Origin: Microbulbifer sp. THAF38
GTDB lineage: Bacteria; Pseudomonadota; Gammaproteobacteria; Pseudomonadales; Cellvibrionaceae
Length of the DNA stretch: 64,000 nt
Direction of reading: 5' to 3'
Assembly (NCBI RefSeq): GCF_009363535.1
Contig: NZ_CP045369.1
Location: forward strand, 1,128,501 to 1,192,500
Below, in pieces: positions 1 to 10,400 of this stretch. Position 1 is the stretch's first letter. Each line of letters starts with the position of its first letter. The position numbers and the translations under genes are program-made. The notes below the pieces were generated by a model. It was not told the DNA's origin, searched no databases, and saw nothing but the letters and a program-made list of their open reading frames with translations.

Positions 1-60
1 TATTGAGAATATCTCCGAACATGCTTAGATTGTAGTGTAATTTTCCTTTATCAGTACGGC

Positions 61-101
61 AAGTCTGGCAACACTAAAATTAGTACGCTAATTCAGACCT
101 T
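61..101. promoter_or_regulatory. nested inverted repeat upstream of the NRPS operon
   Basis: An inner repeat AATTAG-TACG-CTAATT lies at 78–93. It is flanked by outer arms AAGTCTG (61–67) and CAGACCTT (94–101), which pair apart from one extra C. It sits immediately in front of the first gene of the operon, where an operator or an mRNA leader structure would be expected. I see no convincing -35/-10 pair, so a role in regulation is inference from position and symmetry only. Confidence 0.3.
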
Positions 102-119
102 AAGTTGAGATTTTTAAGT

Positions 120-2612
120 ATGGAATTCATTCAGCGAATATATAAATCATCACCGATGATCATTTTATTCATCACATTCATTGTAATTCCCGCAAGTTTT
201 TTTATTTTTCATGGGTATCAACATCTAGACAATAGTGTTCCTAAGAGTTCGGGAGAAATATCTGTTGAAGGTGTTCAGGCTAGTGTGAGAATTAGTACAG
301 ATCCACAAGGTGTTAAGTATATCAATGCAGAAAGCGACTATGACGCCTATTTTTCCATGGGGTTTTTGCATGCACAGGACAGATTGTGGCAGCTAGAATT
401 ACAACGCAGAGTGGCAACGGGAACATTGAGTGAGATTTTTGGCAAAAGTGCTCTGGATGTTGATATTTATATGCGCACAATGGGCATTGCTCGAAACGCA
501 GTTGAATCATTTAATGTGATGAACGATGAAGCGAAGGCATCGTTGGTTGCTTATTCGGCAGGTATCAACAGTTGGATAGAGGCAAGTCATTCACTTCCTA
601 TTGAATTCACTTTACTTGATATTGAACCTCAACGCTGGCAACCGATACACTCAGTTGCTTGGTTTAAAATGTTTGGGCTAGGATTATCGGGGGATTTTCA
701 AAAAGATATTCAACGGCTTGTCATGTCTTCATTGCTTAATGATGACAAAGCAAACGCGTTAATGCCAAACAGAGATAAATTATTAACACAAGACACAAAA
801 GAATTAACGCAAGTGTTTGCCGATGGCTTAAGCGTACTAGATGATATCAATGCTCAGCTGGAAAATGATTGGGGAATAGGCGGCAACAATGTAGGCAGTA
901 ATGCTTGGGTTATTTCTGGTGAACACACCAACAATGGTTTTGCCTTGTTAGCAGCCGATCCTCATCTTGCTATTCAACTACCTTCTGTCTGGTATATGGT
1001 TTCTATTAAGGGAAACAAGGTAAATGCTTCCGGTGCAAGTATTGTTGGCCTTCCTATTATCATGCTAGGTAAAAACGAGCATATCGCGTGGGCCAGCACC
1101 AATATGATGGCCGATACCATGGACTTGTATTATGAAGAAATAAACTTAAGCAATAATCAGCAATATTTGCGAGGTAATACATGGAAGGACTTTACAACAT
1201 ATACCGAAAAGATCGCTGTTAAAGCCGATTTTCCATCCATGTTAAGAGAGCCACTAAAAGCGATTGAGATCCAAGTACGAACAACAGAAGAGGGCCCCAT
1301 TGTTTCAGACATTGTCAACGTGTTTCAACAACCTGTTTCATTGCGCTGGGTAGGCAACGAATCTAAAGATACCTCTTATGAAGCTTTTTTCCGCCTGAAT
1401 TATGCTAACAATTGGGCTTCCTTTAATCAAGCGCTAGATTTATTAATAACACCTGCTTTAAATGTCGTTTATGTTGATCATAAGCAAAACATCGGTCAAC
1501 TTGGCGCTGGTAAAATACCGATTAGAGGTCAAGGAAATGGCAGTTTGCCGGTGCCCGGATATGATTTAACCTACTCTTGGCAAGGGTTTATTCCACAGTC
1601 ACAAATGCCTCAACGTTACAATCCAAGTGAAGGCTACTTGGTTTCTGCTAATAATGCTGTGGTATCCACTGGTGTTGAGCATTTTATTTCAAACGATTTT
1701 GCAAGGCCTTATCGAGCACAACGGATAAAGGCGTTGATAGAAGAGAAGTTAAAGCAAGAAGAAAAACTATCAATAGCGGATCAGAAATTGATGCAACTTG
1801 ATATGTTTGATCTGGAAGTCGCACAAATATTGCCACGACTGACAGACATTGAGTCGAGTGACGAACATATTAATCAAATGCTAGACATTTTGCGCAATTG
1901 GCAAGGAGACACAAAAGCAGAAAATATTGGTCCTACCATTTTTTATACCTTGATTCGACATTTAAAGCACGCACTGCTAAGTGACGAGTTTCGAAGCTAT
2001 TGGCGTGACCAAAAGTTTAATTCACTTAAAGGTACTTTTATTGAGCAAACCAGTATTTCGACGCTAAATAAGCTGCTTGATAGTGACGCTATTGACTGGT
2101 GTGACCGAATTAATTCAAGAGAAAAGGAAACGTGTCAGGACATTATTATACAAGCCATGCAGTCTTCGTATGAAGAGCTTGTTGGTCTGCAAGGAGATGA
2201 TATGTCAGATTGGCAATGGGGTGAAGTTCATCAAGTATTGTTTGCACATCGCCCATTTAGCACGATTCGTGGCTTAGATTCAATTTTTGAACGCCGTATA
2301 TCTCAAGGTGGCTCGCCTAACAGTATTAATATGTCCGATTTTGTTTTTGAACCAGGTAAAGGATATGTGCAGTCTGTTGGTTCGACTTTTCGCCAATTAG
2401 TTCAGTTCAAGAATGAGAGCCATGAGTTTTTATACCAAAATTCAACAGGACAATCCGGAAACCTAGCCAGCGACAATTACGATGACACTATCGAGTCGTT
2501 TGCAGATGGTGAATACAACTCATTAGAAAATCGTACCAATGAAATAGAAAAGACTTTGATTCTGCTTCCGTCAACAGAGACTAACCAGAGAAGTAACAAT
2601 GAAAATTTTTAA
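120..2612 (+). CDS. penicillin acylase family protein (Ntn hydrolase), membrane-anchored
   Basis: Amidohydrolase of the penicillin/cephalosporin/acyl-homoserine-lactone acylase superfamily, about 830 residues. A hydrophobic segment at roughly residues 13–35 should export the enzyme and anchor it on the periplasmic side. The alpha-chain motif with GFLHAQDRLWQLELQRR is near the N-terminus. The autoprocessing/nucleophile motif is GSNAWVISG, with the predicted catalytic Ser at residue 260 becoming the N-terminus of the beta chain; a downstream LNVVYVD segment fits the oxyanion-hole region. ATG 120 is preferred over an in-frame TTG at 105. The 3' end overlaps the exporter gene by 14 nt. PvdQ, a member of this superfamily, removes the myristoyl chain from the pyoverdine precursor in the periplasm. 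With a lipid-type starter C domain and a PvdE-type exporter beside it, deacylation of an exported acyl-peptide is the likely job. The family call is firm; the substrate is inferred. Confidence 0.87.
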   Translation: MEFIQRIYKSSPMIILFITFIVIPASFFIFHGYQHLDNSVPKSSGEISVEGVQASVRISTDPQGVKYINAESDYDAYFSMGFLHAQDRLWQLELQRRVATGTLSEIFGKSALDVDIYMRTMGIARNAVESFNVMNDEAKASLVAYSAGINSWIEASHSLPIEFTLLDIEPQRWQPIHSVAWFKMFGLGLSGDFQKDIQRLVMSSLLNDDKANALMPNRDKLLTQDTKELTQVFADGLSVLDDINAQLENDWGIGGNNVGSNAWVISGEHTNNGFALLAADPHLAIQLPSVWYMVSIKGNKVNASGASIVGLPIIMLGKNEHIAWASTNMMADTMDLYYEEINLSNNQQYLRGNTWKDFTTYTEKIAVKADFPSMLREPLKAIEIQVRTTEEGPIVSDIVNVFQQPVSLRWVGNESKDTSYEAFFRLNYANNWASFNQALDLLITPALNVVYVDHKQNIGQLGAGKIPIRGQGNGSLPVPGYDLTYSWQGFIPQSQMPQRYNPSEGYLVSANNAVVSTGVEHFISNDFARPYRAQRIKALIEEKLKQEEKLSIADQKLMQLDMFDLEVAQILPRLTDIESSDEHINQMLDILRNWQGDTKAENIGPTIFYTLIRHLKHALLSDEFRSYWRDQKFNSLKGTFIEQTSISTLNKLLDSDAIDWCDRINSREKETCQDIIIQAMQSSYEELVGLQGDDMSDWQWGEVHQVLFAHRPFSTIRGLDSIFERRISQGGSPNSINMSDFVFEPGKGYVQSVGSTFRQLVQFKNESHEFLYQNSTGQSGNLASDNYDDTIESFADGEYNSLENRTNEIEKTLILLPSTETNQRSNNENF

Positions 2613-4284
2613 TATATTAATAGGTACAGCGCCGTTTAAAGTTTTTATGTCGTTACTCTTCGGTACGCTTGCGGGCATAGGATACGCATTTTTGATTCCT
2701 GTTGTTCTCAATAGTTTCACTGACAACACAGGGTTTGAGACATTGCAGCAAGCGCCAAAATACTTTTTGGGTTTTGAAGTAGGAAATTACAAATTTGCTG
2801 CCTTATTCGCTTTCTCTTGTTTGATCATTTTAGCAACCAGAACCTTGTCACAATTGACCCTGTTACATGTTGCCATCGATACTGCGTCACAATTGCGATT
2901 AAAGTACTACTATATCATCGTAAAATCTCGCTTATCTAACTTAGAGAACGTTGGTTCATCGAGATTATTAGCCTCTTTTACATCTGACGTTAAAGCAATT
3001 GTGGCTGGCTCGATGATGCTGCCTGAACTACTGATTAGTACGGTGACCATTTTTGGCATGATGGGATACCTCTGGTACGTAAACTCAGAAATTTTCACCT
3101 TTATTTGCGGCGCTATTTTGTTTGGATGTGTCACGTTCATGATCCCTATTCTGCTCGGTATTAATTTTATTGTTAAGACAAGAGACAAGGTTGATGAATT
3201 ACTTGAAGGAGTACGTGGTAATACATATGGGGTGAAAGAGCTCAAATTGTGCCATGCAAAACGTGAAGATTACTTTGAAAACTCATTAATAAAAGTTGAA
3301 AAAGACTATCGCTTTCTAAACAAAGCTGTCGTGACTATTGTTCGTTGTGCAACGAACTATGGCGATATGATGAGTTTCTTTATCATTGGATTTATGGCGT
3401 TTGTTTTTCTGAATTTTAATTCAGTGGGACAGGGAGAAATTCTTGCGTCAATTATGGTGCTTTTATATGTCACAGGGCCAATAAGCATAATAATGATGGC
3501 AATACCAGAAATAAACACAGCCAATGTATCACTGAAAAAAGCGGAGTCGCTCTTTGATGAAATGCCTTTAGAAGATATTTCTCAAGATGTGAAACCGTTA
3601 CCAACATGGCAGACCATGCGTTTCAAAGCAATTTCATATCAGTATTCTGCTAAAGAAGGCAATGAAACTAAGAATTTTTCTATTGGACCTCTCGATTTTG
3701 AAATAAACAAAGGGGAAATAACCCTCGTTGTTGGTGGTAATGGCTCGGGAAAATCTACCTTGGCGAAGCTTATTTCTTCGCATTATTTAGCCGACTCGGG
3801 TCAGATCTTTCTAGATAACCACGAAATCGATAGAGATTGGATTAATAGCCTTCGCAACGAAGTGACCGCTATTTATACAGACTTTTATTTGTTTGAACGC
3901 TTATTAGGTACGACAAAGAGTGCTGACAAAGAAACTGTCGAACATTTCTTAAAAGTATTAAAACTTGACCATATTGTAGACTTTGAAAATGGTCGATTTT
4001 CTACACTTGATTTGTCCGACGGCCAGAGAAAGCGTTTAGCATTGCTCATTTCTTTCTTAGAAGACAAACAAATTTATGTATTTGACGAATGGGCCGCCGA
4101 TCAAGACCCAGAGTTCAAAAAGATTTTCTACTACGAAATTTTGGCCAACCTAAAACACAAGGGCAAGGCAGTTGTCGTCGTCAGTCACGATGAAAGGTTT
4201 TTCGATGTTGCGGACCATATGATTGTCATGGAGCGTGGGAAACGGATCTCCGATGTAAAAAAAATAACAGAAAAGGCGAGTTAG
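2599..4284 (+). CDS. cyclic peptide export ABC transporter (PvdE/SyrD type), fused permease-ATPase
   Basis: Inner-membrane exporter half-transporter of 561 residues. The first ~330 residues are a six-helix membrane domain and the rest is the nucleotide-binding domain. Visible motifs are Walker A GGNGSGKS (residues 379–386, Lys385), the signature LSDGQ (472–476), Walker B ending IYVFDE (Glu497) and switch His530 in VVSHDERFF. The LSDGQRKRL form of the signature and the total length fit the cyclic-peptide/pyoverdine exporter family rather than lipid A flippases. The start codon lies inside the 3' end of the acylase gene, so the two are probably translationally coupled. It is predicted to move the finished peptide, still carrying its acyl group, to the periplasm. 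The transport direction is family knowledge and the cargo is inferred from context. Confidence 0.9.
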   Translation: MKIFNILIGTAPFKVFMSLLFGTLAGIGYAFLIPVVLNSFTDNTGFETLQQAPKYFLGFEVGNYKFAALFAFSCLIILATRTLSQLTLLHVAIDTASQLRLKYYYIIVKSRLSNLENVGSSRLLASFTSDVKAIVAGSMMLPELLISTVTIFGMMGYLWYVNSEIFTFICGAILFGCVTFMIPILLGINFIVKTRDKVDELLEGVRGNTYGVKELKLCHAKREDYFENSLIKVEKDYRFLNKAVVTIVRCATNYGDMMSFFIIGFMAFVFLNFNSVGQGEILASIMVLLYVTGPISIIMMAIPEINTANVSLKKAESLFDEMPLEDISQDVKPLPTWQTMRFKAISYQYSAKEGNETKNFSIGPLDFEINKGEITLVVGGNGSGKSTLAKLISSHYLADSGQIFLDNHEIDRDWINSLRNEVTAIYTDFYLFERLLGTTKSADKETVEHFLKVLKLDHIVDFENGRFSTLDLSDGQRKRLALLISFLEDKQIYVFDEWAADQDPEFKKIFYYEILANLKHKGKAVVVVSHDERFFDVADHMIVMERGKRISDVKKITEKAS

Positions 4285-4437
4285 TCACACCAAAAAAACT
4301 TAGAAAGTCAGGCGCGTAGTTTAGGCAAAAAGATGACACACGCTTACTTTCTTTAATTGAATAGTAAATGGAATTCATCAAAAACAGATTGATGCCACCG
4401 ACAAAAAAATGAAAGGATTCTTTTGGAGCTTCACACA

Positions 4438-7400
4438 ATGGCAGTTCAGTATTTTCCGCTCTCTCAAACTCAGCAAGATATTTATTTTGATCAATTACAT
4501 TACCCAAACAACCCTTTGTATAACGTAGGCGGATATGTTCGTTTGGGAACAGTTGATGTAGATAAATTGACTAGAGCTCATCAGAAGTTGGTGATGCGTC
4601 ATGATGCTTTTGGTATTCGTATCTTTTCTGACGGCGAAGGCATTCGCCAAACAATTAGCAATGAACGAACGTTGGACTTGCCATTCCATGACTTTTCTCA
4701 AGAAATTGATGCAGAAAAAAATGCAGATGATTGGTTAACGGCGTTATTTGAAACACCGCTAGAGATAGAAAATTGTGAATTGTATCGAGCAGCCGTGTTG
4801 AAAATTGCTGACGATGAATTTCGGTACATTTGTTTTGGTCACCATTTATGTATGGATGGTTGGGGCTTTGCCAACTGGATTAAACAACTGGGTGGCCTCT
4901 ACAACGATGACGATACTATTATTGAAACACCGAAAAGTTGGTCCACGGTCATAGAAGAAGATGGCCAATATTTGCATAGTAAAAAGTTTGAAAAAGACAA
5001 AGAATTTTGGCTGTCTCATTGTGAAAATCTACCTGAAAAATTGTTACAACCACAGCATATTCACAGAATAGAAAATGCGAAAAAAATTCGCAGTGAAAGA
5101 GCTATTCTAGAGCTTTCAGCGCAAGAAATCGCAGCGATCGCTCAATTCGCAAAGACACATAATGTTGGTGTTAATCAAGTTTATTTGGCATTGACTGCCA
5201 ATTACTTTAGTCGATTATACGACACCGACGAATTGGTATTTGGTGTACCTGCGCATAACAGAAAGAGCCATGCCCAAAAAGAAATGATTGGTGTTTTTAC
5301 AAGTGTCAGTCTGTTGAAACTCGACATTGATAAAAGTGCGTCTTTTGCTGACACCTGCAAAATGATATTCAGTCAACAAAAGAAAAACTATAGACACCAG
5401 CGTTATGCGATAGGCCGACTCAAAAGTGATTTGGACGTACAAGCGGACGAAAACTTAATTTATGATGTCGCCTTTAACTATTTGCAGCTAGAAAATGACT
5501 TGGTTGTTGAAGGGCATCAAACCCAGTTAGTCTATTTAAGTCACAATCACGAAGCGACACCAATTAGCATCACAGTTTGGGCTTCTGAAGCGAACAATAC
5601 TGCAGAAATTCAGTTCGACTATAGCCTTGCCTATTTTGATGCACAAGACATCAGCTTAATGAAAGCAAGATTCGCTCATTTAATTGCTTCACTCGCTGAT
5701 AACGGCGATTTACCGTTAGCGCAAATCGAGGTCTTGCCGGCAACAGAAACAGCTAAACTCCGGGACTTGGCTTGTTCAAACGGTGGGTTAACTGAAACTC
5801 AGCGCGAACCTTTGTGTAGGCAGTTTGAAAAAATCGTTGCTGACCTACCACAAAACCTTGCGATCAAGTCACAAGACGGTGTCGAAATTAGTTATCAAGA
5901 GCTAAATAGTTTAGCCAATCAATTAGCGGCTTACATGATGGAGGTCGGTGTAAACGCAGGAGATCGTGTTGCCGTATGCATACATCGCTCTTGGCACAAT
6001 GTATTGGCGTTGTTGGCAGCTAATAAAATTAGTGCGAGTTTTGTGCCTGTTGATCCTAATTATCCGTTAGAACGCATTGAGTATATGCTTAAGGACAGTG
6101 CGCCATCGCTGGTTATTTGCCAAGCTAGTTTGATGAGCAACGTCACTTATGATTGTGCAAACGTCATCAAAATAGATACTTTGCTTGAGAAGCTAAGTCA
6201 TTACTCCGGTGACAATATTTCCGTGCCGGTAAGCGAGACTGCTCCGGCATACATTATTTATACGTCCGGCTCTACCGGTCAACCAAAAGGGGTGGTGGTT
6301 CCTAACCAGTCATTTGCAAATTATGCCAATGTTATTGAGCACGACTACCAAATAACTCAATCAGACAGAATCCTTCAGTTCTCTTCAATTTCTTTCGATA
6401 TTTTTATCGAAGAAGTGTCTGCATCTCTAATGACAGGAGCAGCCCTTATATTCAGCGCAGACAACATCATGGATGCGAACGAATATTTTGTGAATCAGAT
6501 TATTGATGAACGTTTAACTGTCGTTGCATTGGCAACGGCATACTGGCAGGGTTTATGCGCTGATCAAGATAGTTTAGACAAACTAAATAATAGCAATTTA
6601 AGGATTGTTAGCGTAGGTGGCGAAGCAATGTCATTTAAGGCATTGAAACAGTGGCGCAACACTATCGACAGCGATATTCGTTTGTTCAACACCTATGGAC
6701 CTACTGAAGCCACTATCATAGCAAGTGTTTATGATACGGCCGAATTTTCAGGGAAACATCAGCATGTACCAATTGGGCGTCCTGCTCGTAATTCTGAGTT
6801 ATATATTTTAGATAACAAATACCAACCTGTAGCGGTCGGACAAGTAGGGCAGTTATATATTGGCGGAGACAGGCTCGCACAAGGTTATCTTAATTTACCG
6901 GAAAAGACTCAATCTCAATTTGTTACAGCTGCTGACGGACAAAGGCTTTACAAAACAGGTGATTTGGTTCGATGGTTAACTGATGGAAACTTGGAGTTTA
7001 TTGGTCGTACGGATCATCAAATAAAGCTTCGTGGTTACCGTATTGAACTACACGAAATCGAAAGTGCAATCCTGAGTTGTCAGGGGGTTCGTGAATGTAT
7101 TGTGGTACTTGATAGTGAACCAAAACAATTAGTTGCGTACATGGTCACTGATGGGGAGCAAGAATTAATCGAGCAAGTTCAGCAACAACTGAATCAACGA
7201 TTGCCAAGTTATATGGTGCCACAAGCTTTCGTAAACTTAGCGTCGATGCCGCTAACTGCAGTCGGGAAAATAGATCGCAAAGCACTACCTAAAGCAGTGG
7301 CCGTGAGGCAGTTAAGTGATCATATTGCGCCTAAATCACCAATAGAAAAAGCGCTTTGCAGTATATGGCAAGATGTCTTGGGCATCGAAAGTGTTGGTGT

Positions 7401-10400
7401 GCGAGATAACTTTTTTGTTATTGGTGGTGATTCTATTATGTCACTACAAGTGGTTTCCCGTGCACGTGCTGTAGGTCTGCAAATGACCGCGAAGCAGCTG
7501 TTCGAGTTTAATACTGTAGAACAATTAGCCGGGCAGGTGACGTATCAGACTGCAGAGGTTGTTTCTCAAGAAGCTCGTCAAGGTGAACAAATTTTGTTGC
7601 CAATCATGCAGCAATGGTTGGCAAGTGATTCTATCGACAAGAATCATTTTAATCAGTCTATACAGCTGCAAACCCCTAGTGATTTTAACATCGCTTTTTT
7701 AACCCAAATCGTTAATGGTCTTTGCCAACGTCATGACGCACTGAGGTTGGTATTTAAGCAAACTGCAGAGAGTTCAGAAAACTCACTTTGGTCAGCTAAC
7801 TATAGTGATGTAACAGCTGATATGATTGCAGAGGCAATCAGTTACTACGACTTTACCGGGTTATCAGCTAAAGAATTCCGGACGTCAACATCAGAGATTA
7901 CACAACAAGCACAACGCAGTATTTCATTTCAAAAAGGTGTTTTGTTTCGTGCAATTTACTTTGAAGGAGACGAGGGCAATAGTCGATTGTTATTGATATT
8001 TCATCATCTAATCGTTGATGGTGTTTCATGGCGTGTATTGGTTCAAGATATCACATTAGCATATCAGCAATTGTCTACCGGCAAAGATGTATTATTAGCA
8101 GCTAAAACTCACTCATTGCAGGAGTGGGGCGCGTTTTTACAGAATTATGCGCAAGGCGACACACTGTTAAATGAAAGAGCATTTTGGCTTGAGCAATTTT
8201 CGCAAGACGTACCCTTGTTGCACTTTGACGATAAGACCGTCGAAAATCGATACGGCACCGTTAAAAAGCTTAAGATTAAATTCACTAAAACGCAAACGAA
8301 TGCGTTATTGAGTCAGTGTCACAAGGCATATAATACTGAAATTAATGACTTACTTGTTTCTGCACTTGTGATGGCTAATCAAGCTTGGACAGGTGCTTCA
8401 GCACTTCGCTTTGACATGGAAGGTCATGGTCGTGATGTATTAAATGGTTCGCTCGATGTTAGCCAAACAGTGGGTTGGTTTACAAGCTTGTACCCTGTGT
8501 ATCTCGATATTCGAGAGAAAGAATCCATTGCTTGTGTAATCAAAACGGTAAAAGAGCGATTACGCAGTATACCAAACCGCGGTATCGGTTTTGGTTTACT
8601 GCATGATTTACTACAGGACGCTGAAATCCGACGGAGAAGACAAGTTCAACCATCAAACATAGTGTTTAACTACCTGGGGCAATTTGAACAAGCAGCTAGT
8701 GATGAACATGTATTCAAGATGGTTGACGGCCTTGCGACTGATACAGTAAGTGAGCATGCACAAAGAGAACACGAGCTAGAGTTTAATGGGCTTATCAGTG
8801 ATTCAATCTTAACGTTTGAATTAGATTATAATTGCCTGCGGTTTGATAAAGCGTCGATTGAGCAATTTGCCAATGCATTCGAGAATGCCCTTGCTGACGT
8901 TATTTCACATTGTAAAAAGAAAAATCAAACCTGCTATACACCAAGTGATTTTCCTTTAGTTAAGGTGAGCCAATCACAGCTGGAAAATTGGCAAGAACAA
9001 TACCCCGATATGGAAAATTTGTATGCGTCTACTGACATGCAAAAAGGGATGTTGTTTCAAAGTGAACTTGAACCGTCTTCATATTTAACGCAGCTTCATT
9101 TAGATTTGGCGACGAGCCTCAACGTTACTGCTTTCAAAGATACTTGGCGATTAATGGAAGCTCGTTATCCTATTTTACGTACCGTCTTCGTAGGCGAACA
9201 ATACGATCAACTCGTTTTAGCCAAAGCAAAATCCTCTTGGCAAGAATTCAAATGGGAAGTGGATGATGTTGAATTTGAAAGTCAATTTGAAGACTTCTGT
9301 TCAAAAGACAAAGAAGAAGGTTTCGATATAAATGCCGGGCCACTGATGCGCTTTGCGCTCATCAGTAAACCTCAAGGCAACTACCGTTTCTTATGGAGTA
9401 GCCATCATGCCTTGTTAGACGGTTGGTCTGTAGCAAATCTTTTCGCTGAAGTATTTCAGGCTTATGAAGCGATAAATGAAGGGAAAGAAGTACCATTTGT
9501 GGCAACGGCCAAATTTGAGTCTTATATCAAGTGGTTACAACAACTTGATAATAATAAGGCGAGCACCTATTGGCGAGAAACACTAAATGATATTGACGGC
9601 GCTACGCGCTTGGGTGCGGAAAAAACAAATACCAATGCCATCACTCAAAGCGCAAATGTTGTTCAATCTTTTGTTGATGAAACGATTACTACAAACTTAG
9701 AACAGTTAGCAAAACAAAGTAGCACTACTTTAAGCACTATTGTTCAGGGGGCTTGGGCTTACTTGTTGCATCGTTACAGCGGCGAACAACAGGTGGTGTT
9801 TGGCGAAACGGTATCGGGTCGACCGGATTCTATCGTAGATATAGAACAAATGGTTGGGTTGTTCCTCAATTCAATTCCTGTGTGTGTCGACTTTTCAGAA
9901 GAAAAACCCTTAGTTTCATGGCTTCAAGAGTTATATCAAGAGAGCCTCACCAGAAAAGAACATGGTCATGTTTCATTAAACAAAATTCAAGAGTTGTCCC
10001 CCTTAAGTAATGACACAGCCTTGTTTGATTCATTGGTTGTCTTTGAAAACTACCCAATTGATCAGGTTGTTTCCGAGCTAAATACAGTTTTCGACTTAAG
10101 TACGTTAAGTGTTGTTGAAGAGAGTAATTTTGGTATGACAGTTCAAGTCATGCCAGGAAAGCAACTCGAATTACTCTTTAAATACGACGAAGGTAAATAC
10201 TCGGCACAACATGTCGGGAGAATAGCGAGTTCAATGCAACAAATACTCTTGGGGCTTTGCAGCGGCATCGAATCTATTAGCCAACTTTCTTTGATTTCAA
10301 ATGAAGATAAATCTGTTCAACAGCAATGGCATCAAATCAAAGGAGCCTACCCAAGCGATCGGACCATCCCTGCACTATTTGAAGCGTGTTTAGATGAATA

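Noticed and set aside
5810..7290. Assigning a substrate to A1 and a firm one to A11
   Set aside because: The pocket residues (D-I-E-A-S-G-T-I-I and D-A-F-I-I-G-A-V-M) do not match a code I know with confidence.
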